Part shown: positions 1 through 10,800 of the stretch, piece after piece
Position numbering within the stretch: position 1 is the first letter of the stretch
Layout: each line of letters starts with the position of its first letter
NCBI RefSeq assembly: GCF_963169125.1
Contig: NC_084802.1
Coordinates: 111,294,903-111,358,902 of the forward strand
Length of the DNA: 64,000 nucleotides
Source: Humulus lupulus
Lineage: Eukaryota; Streptophyta; Magnoliopsida; Rosales; Cannabaceae
Direction of reading: 5' to 3'
Made by a program: the position numbers and the translations under genes
Notes under the pieces: model-generated
The model's input: only the letters and a program-made list of their open reading frames with translations
What the model was told of the DNA's origin: nothing
Database searches by the model: none

Positions 1-1
1 T

Positions 2-925
2 ATCAAACCACCATCCTTTCACCTTGCCTTGGACCGCATTCACCTCACTAAGGGTAGCAACTATGTTTTCCTCTTGAGTTGCGTTCACCTTAGGTCCTTG
101 TTGGTCTTTTCTATGCCTACACTCTCTAGCATAGTGACCATTTTTCCCACACACAAAGCAAGGACCTTTCTCGCCCTTAAACTTGTTTGGGTTGGATTTT
201 GGACCCAAAGGTTTCTCATTACCCTTCTTCCCTTTGTTTTTGGGATGTTTTGGTTGTGATACCGCATTTGCTTTGGAAGTCTCTCCATTAGACCCCTCCA
301 CAAGTTTATCTCTACATATCGATTCCTCTTCGATTCGAATATGCTTTTGGATCTCCTCCAAAGAATAATCCTCATTTTTATGAAGGGTTCTTTTCCTATA
401 GCTTTTCCAAGTTAGTGGTAATTTAGCCACTATAGCACCAACTTGAAAGGCCTCGGGAAGCATAATCTTTAAGACTTTCAATTTGTTAACAATTATTTGC
501 AATTCATGAATTTGAGGAAGAATAGGTTTATCACCAAAAAATTTGAAATCGAAGTATTGAGATATCAAAATCTTTTTGGTACCTTCCTCTTCCGCCTTAA
601 ATTTTTTTGAAAGTGAATCCCATATCTCCTTTGCCGATTTAGTCTCGGTGTAGAGGTCATAGAGCTTATCGGATAGGGCATTGAGGATATGACCCCTACA
701 AAGGAGATTGTCCTCCTCCATCTTCCTTCTTTTCTCCACCTCCTCGGGAGTGTCCTTGTCGGATGGCGTTGGGAGAGGTTCTAGAGTTGATTCTAGAATG
801 TAGGCGATTTTGAGAGTGGTCAAAAGGAATCTCACCTTGTCTTGCCACCTAGTGAAATTGGATCCATCAAACCTATCCAACCTCACTAGGTCTTGAATCA
901 TTATTTTGATGGTCTCACCTTCCAT
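2..925 (-). CDS. Ty1/copia Gag, 5' part of gag-pol, partial at window edge
   Basis: Reading the minus strand from the ATG at 925 gives 308 codons with no stop to the window edge. The product is the nucleocapsid/capsid protein that packages element RNA in virus-like particles. Near the N-terminus is the copia-type gag pattern RFDGSNFTRWQDKVRFLL (about residues 19-36, UBN2-like family). A CCHC zinc knuckle CFVCGKNGHYAREC lies at residues 256-269, and the last visible residues are GWWFD, the usual entry to the aspartic protease. The frame therefore continues into pol outside the window. No frameshift or stop was found when I translated it line by line, so this copy may be coding-competent. Start choice: it is the first ATG of the conserved frame. 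Upstream lie leader and LTR. Family assignment is firm; full intactness cannot be judged here. Confidence 0.9.
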   Translation of the reverse strand, partial: MEGETIKIMIQDLVRLDRFDGSNFTRWQDKVRFLLTTLKIAYILESTLEPLPTPSDKDTPEEVEKRRKMEEDNLLCRGHILNALSDKLYDLYTETKSAKEIWDSLSKKFKAEEEGTKKILISQYFDFKFFGDKPILPQIHELQIIVNKLKVLKIMLPEAFQVGAIVAKLPLTWKSYRKRTLHKNEDYSLEEIQKHIRIEEESICRDKLVEGSNGETSKANAVSQPKHPKNKGKKGNEKPLGPKSNPNKFKGEKGPCFVCGKNGHYARECRHRKDQQGPKVNATQEENIVATLSEVNAVQGKVKGWWFD

Positions 926-1508
926 TGAAACAAACAAAGGGTTAAGCTTTTGAATGTTAGGAAAATATGTATTTTGCCTCAATGGAAATAATAATAAATT
1001 ACAACTCTATGCAATATATTACAAATAAATAATGATTGATTAAAAAGAGTTACAACTCTATAACTGAAAATTACAAATAAACAAAGAAAATGAAGAAAAT
1101 GATGAAGAATAAGATAATAGTAAAATACAACTCTAAGCAAAAGGTTACAAATAAAGTAAAGTGTTTGAAACAAAAGAAAAGAAAAAAATTACAACTCTTG
1201 AACAAGAAATACAAGTAAATAGAGAAGAACAATATAAAGATGAAAAGCAATAGAATGAAAGAAAGGAACAAGAAACAAAAGATGAACAACTCTCACTCAC
1301 ACTACCAAAGTGAAGAGTGTTGGGGATCACCAACTTGAACAACGTTTGAAACCTTTGTCCAAAAGCTTATTTCCCCCTAACTCAAGCACACAGGGATCTC
1401 TCACAGATTATAGGAAATGCTTTATGGAATTATCAAGCATCAATGTGTTTCTAGCTAAGTGCTCTAATGGATAGAAATGTTGTGTCTTACAAGTGAGCTA
1501 TAGGCTCC

Positions 1509-1516
1509 TATTTATA
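1509..1516 (-). promoter_or_regulatory. TATA box of copia LTR
   Basis: Minus-strand TATAAATA, about 585 bp upstream of the gag ATG, in the position expected for the LTR promoter. The start site is inferred about 30 bp downstream. Confidence 0.6.
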
Positions 1517-1684
1517 GAGTTTAGAGACACCCTTTGAATTTCAAATTCCATCAACCCCCATGGCTATTACCAATGTTTAATTGGAGTAATATGGAATTAA
1601 AAATGAGATTTGGGAGTTATTTGGGTTTTTTGAGCCGTTCAACAAAGATTGAAAAAACTGAAAATATTGTCAGTTTTTAGCCTG

Positions 1685-1747
1685 TGGTCGCGGCCACTAG
1701 CCTCTGTCCCACAAGCCGCGGCCACCAACATTCAGTGGCCGCGACCA
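1685..1747. repeat. GC-rich inverted repeat in copia LTR
   Basis: TGGTCGCGGCCACT at 1685-1698 is the exact reverse complement of AGTGGCCGCGACCA at 1734-1747, with a third related GCCGCGGCCAC segment between them. It is a sharp GC island in AT-rich DNA about 170 bp upstream (minus sense) of the TATA box, so it sits in U3. It can form a hairpin and holds several CG sites. Confidence 0.8.
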
Positions 1748-2109
1748 CCGACCATTTTCAGCACTAAAAAATGTGTTGTTTTTCCAAACGGTTCCAAACC
1801 CTCCCAAATGATTTTGTAACTCCCAAAACGCATTATTGGGGTTAAAATCATATCTCTAACAGCCATATCACATATATCTTTATGAAATTCATCTCAATAT
1901 TGTGTAACAACAAATTTACAAAATAAAGGGTAATATTTGGAAGTTACAAATTTGTAACGCCAAATATGTTACATTATTTGGATATATGTCATATATCTAA
2001 ATATTGTAACTCTCTATTATATGTTACAATATGTGACACTCTTTGTCACATTTATTTAATCTAAAACATTATATTATAATATTACATTATATTATAAAAT
2101 AAAATAACA

Positions 2110-2830
2110 CCTATCGACCCAAACGATCCAAACAAGAGACAAGTCCTAGGACCTTGTCGCTAAATTTATGGATCATGTTCGATCTTGGTTCTTGAGGAGC
2201 CTATTGCCCCATACGATCCAAACAAGAGACTGGTCTAAGGACCTTGTTGTTAACTTATTTGATCATGTTCAATGTTGGTTCTTGAGGAACCTATCGACCC
2301 ACACGATCAACAAGAGAGACAGGTCCTAGGACATGATCAATAAGAGAGACAGGTCTTAGGACCTTGTCGTCAAGCTATGGATCATGTTCGATCTTAGTTC
2401 TTGAGGAGCCTAAGAGATTGGTCCGAGGACCTTGTCCCCAATTTATTTGATCATGCTCGATCTTTGTTCTTGAGTAACCTATCGATCTATACGATCAACA
2501 AAGGAGACTGGTCCGAGGACCAATTGCTATTATTTGATCACGTTCGATCCTGGTTCTTGAGGAACCTATTAGCCCATATGTTCAACAAAAGAGACTGGTC
2601 CGAGGACCAGTCACCATTATTTGATCACATTCGATCCTGATTCTTGAGGAACCTATCGACCCATACGATCACTAAAAGAGACTGGTCCGAGGGCGAGTCG
2701 CCATTATTTGATCACGTTCAATCCTAGTTCTTGAGGAACCTATTGACCCATACGATCAAAAAAGAAACTGGTTTGAAGACTAGTCATTATCATCAGATCA
2801 TAATTGAATCTGGTCCTTGAGGGATCGATC
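2110..2830. repeat. Palindromic minisatellite, about 87-bp units
   Basis: About eight imperfect tandem units. Successive GATCA-type anchors lie near 2171, 2261, 2380, 2449, 2536, 2623, 2710 and 2796, so most steps are 87-90 bp with one long and one short step. Units carry a palindrome; the best copy, GACTGGTCCGAGGACCAGTC at 2593-2612, has 9-bp arms around a 2-bp centre. The array abuts the copia element, which probably inserted into it. A similar hairpin-bearing array occurs in the intact Tat element at 30127-30790. Confidence 0.8.
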
Positions 2831-3704
2831 GATAATTTGATCTAAGACTCGTTACAGACTCATTAGCCCATCTAGACCCGCTTGGTCCAACTTAGACACT
2901 TCTGTCTACAATCATTATAATGAGTACATGAGAGATTACGTAGACCGTGATCGATACTTGCTACACAGTCTGCATCTGTGTATAGGTATCATTACTACTA
3001 AGTATGAAACCATCACCTAACTACCAATGAGGGACAAGCATTTACTGCTTGCATCATTGGATGAAAATGATAGTACTATGTGTCTAAACGCTCGAAGCAA
3101 GGCATGGTCAAGTAGCAAGTGACCAAGGATTTTAAAACCCATGATCAGTTGGGGGCATATAGTACATACTGATTGGGGTATACACAAGCAATGAGGGCGT
3201 GACCTTAAGTACTAAGCAAACTCAAGTTTTTCTAGGACATTTTTTCAACATATGTTCCGAAAGTGCAAAAAACAAAAACAAAAAAGGCATTGGTGAGGAG
3301 ACTCCTAGCCATGTCCCTTATAGGGTGGTCGGCCAATCCATCAACTCTATAGGTTGGTTGGCCTATCACCCATGGGGTGGTCGACCTAACCTGTTTTGTT
3401 CATGGTACTTGGTGAAGTATCATACTACTCACATTACCATGGTTGTTAGCATGAAAAACATAAAAGAGTAAGGTTAGTATGACACGTGAAATAGATGTGT
3501 TAAGAGTATACTGATACCTGAACCAATGAGGGTTGTGAGTTGATATACTTAGTAAGCATTGGAAATAAAAATTTGCAATCAATACACTGAGTACTCATAA
3601 CAAAAACGCATAAAAGCATAAAATGTCATATGTAAGAATTATCAAGTACAAGGTGCCCCACCAATGGCATGAAAGGAAAGACAGAGCAAAAGACCAAAAG
3701 AAGA
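2831..3704. other. Non-coding 3' region of Tat-like element with polypurine-like tract
   Basis: No convincing coding frame. TTGGGGGCATAT at 3149-3160 resembles the polypurine tract at 30084 in the intact Tat element. Positions 3328-3385 hold GGTCGGCC/GGTCGACC-type GC segments related to the inverted repeats in the 940-bp array to the right. Read as the space between pol (lost) and an antisense gene of a plus-oriented Tat-like element; this is inference from layout. Confidence 0.45.
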
Positions 3705-4818
3705 CTAACTAGGGCGAGGAGTATCATCTGAAAGACCACCCTGAGCCTCAGTAACCTCACGAGCCAGACACTTCTTAAGCTCATTTTCTCGCGTCTTCTC
3801 GGATCGACACTTTCTTGGACTTCCAGATCAAGTAGAAGCAAGATAAAGCTATCTCTGAATACTCCTCACGAGCCTTGTCCCGGACAGCCTTGACCTCTTG
3901 CTCCTTCGCAACAAGAGCATCCTTCCGTAGTTGGTCCATATCATAAATCAACTTCTTTTTCTCAACTTCAGACTGTTGGAGCTGATCGGCAAGTTTCCCC
4001 TCCATATGGGCTATTCTGAGAGTCAACTCGGTCACTTCCTACTATTTGAGCTCCACGGTACTACAGAGAGTGTTGATCTTTTCAACTTTCAAAGCAATGT
4101 CTGCATCCCAGAGCCAAGAACTCGCCTAAGGTTCAGCACCTCATGGCGAACAGCTTCAAGCTCAGAATGAAAGTTGGACCAAAATAATTCGCCACACCCC
4201 AGAAGTATGGATGAACAGGAAGTAGGGCACCAGACTAGATGGAAGGGCGTGTCCATCGGAACCTGTGAATAGAATGCTCCTAAGGATGAGTAGCCTGGCG
4301 ATGAGAGCCCTCAGTATGTTCTCTCTGAGAAGAAGAGTGATGGGGAACCCGACTGGTATCCCGATGCAAAGGGCGTTGTAAGGAGTCTCGCTGACTAGGC
4401 AGACTCCACTGAGAAGAAGGACTTCGTTTGGATGTGCTCCGAGAGCCAAGGGAAGAACTATGCTGCGAAGATAACTGAGAAGAGTCTGGCGAAGAGCCTT
4501 GGGTGATGTGCCAAGCAATAAGAAGATTATCTTCAGAAAATGGTCGAGATGTTGTTTTACTCTCGCCATTGGGCTATACCTATTCAAGAAGTCGTCCTCA
4601 CTGAAAAAATATAAACCGAAGAAAGGGAAAATCCTATTCACCTTTTCCAAGAACTCCTGGGGAGTACACTCGCTTACTGACTTGTCTGGTGAAGAGGAGT
4701 TGGGCATCTGCAACAAAGGAAAAATAAAGAGTAAAGTGAGTAAGTGAACATATTGAAGCTCCATACCACAGACCAGATAGGCCAGTAGCTGGGGGAATAT
4801 ACATGAACTAAGGAGCAA
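3705..4818 (-). pseudogene. Decayed 3' end of antisense (coiled-coil) gene of a Tat-like element
   Basis: On the minus strand, a charged heptad-rich frame begins near 4035 (MTELTLRIAHMEGKLADQL...). After a frame change it runs to a stop at 3705-3707, ending in a LARE..TEAQGG..DDTPRPS-like tail. High E/K/L content indicates a coiled coil, like the last exon of the antisense gene at 30932-31459 in the intact Tat element. Further upstream a frame covers 4162-4818. It overlaps a good 3' splice site: a pyrimidine-rich tract and TTTGTTGCAG just before an ATG at 4707. Stops and frame changes split the region, so it is broken or its introns are not resolved. No catalytic motif is recognised. The segment above 4402 is the first unit of the 940-bp array. 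Confidence 0.5.
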
Positions 4819-7800
4819 AATTGAAGAAATCAGGGGAAAAAGTCTATATAGGGGGTCGGCCCAGTGAGACTAAGCTCAGGCCGACCACCATAGGACTCCC
4901 CTAGATTTGGAAAAATTAATCAAAGCCTGAAAGGGGGGTCGGCCTAATGGATCTAAGCCTGGGCCGACAACCCACGTAGCGCACCAATTATTTTATTTAT
5001 TATTAAATTTTGTGCAATGTTTTTTTTAATTGTTAACTGTTGTGAATTATTTCATTTATATTTTAAAATTAATTGTCAGAATTGTTTGGTAGAATTTTGT
5101 GAATTTAATTGTTTATTTACTTATTTATTTTAATATGTGAGTAATTGAGTTTTGGTTGAATGCACCAAGGTACATGGTAGGTAACGATGCACCCTAGTGA
5201 TTGAGTGTGTGCATGTGCATGGTTGCATTGTGCACTTGTATAGATTTCTACACTTCTTTTCTTCTTCCTTTTATTAGATTTATTTTATTTAATTAAGAGG
5301 AAAAAATAAATAAATAAAGGAAAGGTAAATAAGGAAGGTGGCGTGTGGAAATGAGGAAGACTCCACTGAGAAGAATGACTTCGTTGGGATGTGCTCCGAG
5401 AGCCACAGGAAGAACTGTGCTGAGAAGAATCAGGCGAAGAGCCTTGGGTGATGTGCCAGGCAATAAGAAGACTTTCTTCAGAAGCTGGTTGAGATGTTGT
5501 TTTACTCTCACAATTGGGCTATACCTTTTCAAGAAGTCTTCCTCACTGAACAAATATAAATGGAAGAAAGGGAAAATCCATATCACCTTTCCAAGAACTC
5601 CTAGGGAGTACACTCGCTTACTGACTTGTTTGGTGAAGAGGAGTTGGACATCTGAAACAAAGGAAAAATAAAGATTAAAGTTAGTAAGTCAACATATTGA
5701 AGCTCCCTACCACGGACCAGATAGGCCAGTAGCAGGGGGCATATCCATGAACTAAGGACCAAAATTGAAGAAATAAGGGGAAAAAGTCTATACAGGGGGT
5801 CGGCCCAGTGAGACTAAGCTTAGGCCGATCACCAAAGGACTCCCCTAGATTGGGAAAAATTGATCAAAGTCTGAAAGGGGGGTCGGTCGAATGGATCTAA
5901 GCCTGGGCCGACCACCCTTGTACAGCACCAATTTTTTTATTTATTATTAAATTTTGTGCAATGCTTTTTTTAATTGTTAACTATTGTGAATTATTTCATT
6001 TATTTTTTAAAATTAATTGTTAGAATTTCTTGGTAGAATTTTATGAATTTAATTGTTTATTTATTTTAATATGTGAATAATTGTGTTTTGGTTGAATGCA
6101 CCAAGGTGCATGGTAGGTAGCAATGCACCCTAGTGATTGAGTGTGTGCATGTGCATGGTTCCATGGTGCACTTGTATAGATTTCTACACTTTTTTTATTT
6201 TTCCTTTTATTAGAATTATATTTTTTAATTAAGAGAAAAAAATAAATAAATAAGGGAAAGGGAAATGAGGTAGGTGGCATGTGGAAATGAGGATGACTCC
6301 ACTGAGAAGAATGACATCGTTGGGATGTGCTCCGAGAGCCACAGGAAGAACTGTGCTGAGAAGAATCAGGCGAAGAGCCTTGGTTGATGTGCCAGGCAAG
6401 AAGAAGATTATCTTCAGAAGCTGGTTGAGATGTTGTTTTACTCTCATAATTGGGCTATACCTTTCAAGAAGCCTTCCTCACTGAACAAATATAAATGGAA
6501 GAAAAGGAAAATCCATATCACCTTTCCAAGAACTCCTAGGGAGTACACTCGCTTACTGACTTGTCTGGTGAAGAGGAGTTGGACATCTGCAATAAAGGAA
6601 AAATAAAGAGTAAAGTTAGTAAGTGAACATATTGAATCTCCCTACCACAGACAAGAAAGGTTAGTAGATGGGGGCATATCCATAAAGTAAGGAGAAAAAT
6701 TGAAGAAATCAGGGGAAAAAGTCTATATAGGGGTTCGGCCCAGTGAAACTAAGCTCAGGCCGACCACAATAGGACTCCCCTAGATTTGGAAAAATTGATC
6801 AAAGCCTGAAAGGGGGGTCGGCCGAATGGATCTAAGCCTGGGCCGACAACCATTGTACCGCACCAATTTTTTTATTTATTATTAAATTTTGTGCAATGTT
6901 TTTTTTAATTGTTAACTGTTGTGAATATTTTCATTTACTGTTTAAAATTAATTGTCAGAATTGTTTGGTAGAATTTTGCGAATTTAATTGTTTCTTTATT
7001 TATTTTAATATGTGAATAATTGAGTTTTGGTTGAATGCACCAAGGTGCATGGTAGGTAGCAATGCACCCTAGTGATTGAGTGTGTGCATGTGCATGGTTG
7101 CATGGTGCACTTGTATAGATTTCTACTCTATTTTTCTTATTCCTTTTATAAGATTTATTTTATTTAATTAAGAGAAAAAAATAAATAAATAAAGAAAAGG
7201 GAAATGAGGAAGGTGGCGTGTGGAAATGAGGAAGACTCCACTGAGAAGAATGACTTCGTTGGGATGTGCTCCGAGAGCAACGGGAAGAACTATGCTGAGA
7301 AGAGTCAGGCGAAGAGCCTTGGGTGATGTGCCAGGCAATAAGAAGATTATCTTCAGAAGCTGGCCGAGATGTTGTTTTACTCTCGCCATTGGGCTATACC
7401 TTTTCAAGAAGTCTTCCTCACTGAACAAATATAAAGCGAAGCAAGGGAAAATCCTTTTCACCTTTCCAAGAACTCCTGGGGAGTACACTCGCGTACTGAC
7501 TTGTCTGGTGAAGAGGAGTTGGACATCTACAACAAAGGAAAAATAAAGATTAAAGTTAGTAAGTCAACATATTGAAGCTGCCTACCACGGACCAGATAGG
7601 CCAGTAGCGGGGGGCATATCCATGAACTAAGGAACAAAATTGAAGAAATCAGGGGACAAAGTCTATATAAGGGGTCGGCCCAGTGAGACTAAGCTCAGGC
7701 CGACCACCATAGCACTCCCTTAGATTTAGAAAAATAGATCAAAGTCTGAATGGGGGGTCGGCCTAAGGGATCTAAGCCTGGGCCGACCACCCTTGTAGCG

Positions 7801-10800
7801 CACCGATTTTTTTATTTATTATTAAATTTTGTGCAATGCTTTTTTTATTGTTAACTGTTGTGAATTATTTCATTTATTTTTTAAAATTAATTGTCAGAAT
7901 TGTTTGGTAGAATTTTGTGAATTTAATTGTTTATTTATTTCTTTATTTCTTTATTTTAATATGTGAATAATTGAGTTTTGGTTGAATGCACAAAGGTGCA
8001 TGGTAGGTGGCGATGCACCCTAGTGATTGAGTGTGTGCCTGTGCATTGGGCACTTGTATAGATTTCTACACTTTTTTTCTTATTCCTTTTATAGATTTAT
8101 TTTTTTAATTAAGAGAAAAAATAAATAAATAAAGGAAAGGGAAATGAGGAAGATTGCGTGTGGAAATGAGGAAGACTTCACTGAGAAGAATGACTTCGTT
8201 GGGATGTGCTCCGAGAGGAACGGGAAGGACTATGCTGAGAAGAGTCAGGCGAAGAGCCTTGGGTGATGTGCCAGGCAATAAGAAGATTTCCACAGATGCT
8301 GGCCGAAATGTTGTTTTACTCTCGCCATTGGGCAATACCTTTTCATTAAGTCTTCCTCACTTAACAAATATAAAGCGAAGCAACGGAAAATCCATTTAAC
8401 CTTTCCAAGAACTCCTGGGGAGTATACTCGCTTACTCACTTGTCTGGTGAAGGGGACTTGGACATCTGCAATAAAGGAAAAATAAAGAGTAAGGTTAGTA
8501 AGTGAACTTATTGAAGCTTCCTACCATGGACAAGATAGGTAAGTAGGTGGTGGCATATCCATAAACTAAGGAGCAAAATTGAAGAAATCAGGCAAAAAAG
8601 TCTATATAGGGGGTCGGCCCAGTGAGACTAAGCTCAGGCCGACCACCATAGGACTCCCCTTGATTTGGAAAAATTGATCAAAGTCTGAAAGGGGGGTCGG
8701 CCTAATGGATCTAAGCCTGGGGCGACCACCCCTGTAGCACACCGATTTTTTTATTTATTATTAAATTTAGTGCAATGTTTTTTTAATTGTTAACTATTGT
8801 GAATTATTTCACTTATTTTTTAAAATTAATTGTCAGAATTGTTTGGTAGAATTTTGTGAATTTAATTGTTTATTTATTTTAATATGTGAATAATTGTGTT
8901 TTGGTTGAATGCACCAAGCTGCATGGTAGGAAGCGATGCACCCTAGTGATTGAGTGTGTGCATGTGCATGGTTGCATGGTGCACTTGTATAGATTTCTAC
9001 ACTTTTTTTCTTCTTCCTTATATTCGAATTATATTTTTTAATTAAGAGAAAAAAATATATAAATAAGGGAAAGGGAAATGAGGTAGGTGGCGTGTGGAAA
9101 TGAGGAAGACTCCACTGAGAAGAATAACTTCGTTAGGATGTGCTCCGAGATCCACAGGAAGAACTATGCTGAGAAGAGTTAGGCGAAGAGCCTTGGGTGA
9201 TGTACCAGGCAATAAGAAGATTATCTTCAGATGCTGGCCGAGATGTTGTTTCACTCTCGCCATTGGGCTATACCATTTCAAGAAGTCTACCTCACTGAAC
9301 AAATATAAAGTGAAGCAAGGGAAAATCCTTTTCACCTTCCCAAGAACTCCTGGGGAGTACACTCCCTTACTTACTTGTCTGGTAAAGAGGAGTTGGACAT
9401 CTGTAACAAAGGAAAAATAAAGATTAAAGTTAGTAAGTCAACATATTAAAGCTCCCTACCACGGACCAGTAAGGCCAGTAGCTGGGGGCATATCCATGAA
9501 CTACGGAGCAAAATTGAAGAAATCATGGGAAAAAGTCTATATAGGAGGTCGGCCTAGTGAGACTAAGCTCAGGCGGACGACCATAGGACTCCCATAGATT
9601 TGGAAAAATTGATCCAAGTCTGAAAGGGGGGACGGCCTAATGGATCTAAGCCTGGGACGACCACCCTTGTAGCGCACCAACTTTTTTATTTATTATTAAA
9701 TTTTGTGCAATGTTTTTTTTAATTGGTAACTGTTGTGAATTATTTCATTTATTTTTTAAAATTAATTGTTAGAATTGTTTGGAAGAATTATGTGAATTTA
9801 ATTGTTTATTTATTTATTTTAATATGTGAATAATTGAGTTTTGGTTGAATGCACCAAGGAGCATGGTGGGTAGCGATGCACCCTAGTGATTGAGTGTGTG
9901 CATGTGCATGGTTGAATGGTGCACTTGTATAGATTTCTACACTATTTTTCTTATTCCTTTTATTTGATTTATTTTATTTAATAAAGAGAAAAAAAATAAA
10001 TAAATAAAGGAAAGGGAAACGAGGAAGGTGGCGTGTGGAAATGAGGAAGACTCTATTGAGAAGAATGACTTCTTTGGGATGTGCTCCGAGAGCAACGGGT
10101 ATAACTATGCTGAGAAGAGTCAGGCGAAGAGCCTTGGGTGATGTGCCAGGCAATAAGAAGATTATATTCAGAAGCTGGGCGAGATGTTGTTTTACTCTCG
10201 ATATTGGGCTATACCTTTTCAAGAAGTCTTCCTCACTGAACAAATATTAAGCGAAGCAAGGGAAAATCCTTTTCACCTTTCCAAGAACTCCTGGGAAGTG
10301 CACTCGCTTACTGACTTGTCTGGTGAAGAGGAGTTGGACATCTGCAACAAAGGAAAAACAAAGAGTAAAGTTAGTAAGTGAACATATTGAAGCTCCCTAC
10401 CACAGACCAGATAGGCCAGTATCAGGGGGCATGTCCATGGGCTAAGGAGCAAAATTGAAGAAATCAGGGGAAAAAGTCTATATAGGGGGACGGCCCAGTG
10501 AGACTAAGCTCAGGCCGAACACCATAGGACTCGCCTAGATTTGGAAAAATTCATCAAAGTCTGAAAGGGGGGTCGGCCTAATGGATCTAGGCTGGGGACG
10601 ACCACCCTTGTAGCGCACAAATTTTTTTCTTTATTATTAAATTTTGTGCAATGTATTTTTTACTTGGTAACTGTTGTGAATTATTTCATTTTAAAAAAAA
10701 AATTAATTGTTAGAATTGTTTGGTAGAATTTTGTGAATTTAATTGTTTATTTATTTATTTTAATATGTGAATAATTGAGTTTTTGTTGAATGCACCAAGG

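Larger units (their letters stand above)
926..2109 (-). mobile_element. Copia leader and 5' LTR (minus orientation, approximate bounds)
   Basis: Sequence upstream of the copia gag. Read on the minus strand it starts with TGTTATTTTA at 2109, a plausible LTR start next to clearly different tandem-repeat DNA. It contains a TATA box (1509-1516). Downstream of that, between about 1000 and 1220, is an AT-rich stretch with roughly 70-bp imperfect repeats around AGAGTTGTAA. The boundary between LTR and leader and the primer-binding site were not found; no match to the usual tRNA-Met type site is visible. The second LTR is outside the window, so no target-site duplication can be tested (right flank is CCTAT). 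Confidence 0.6.
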
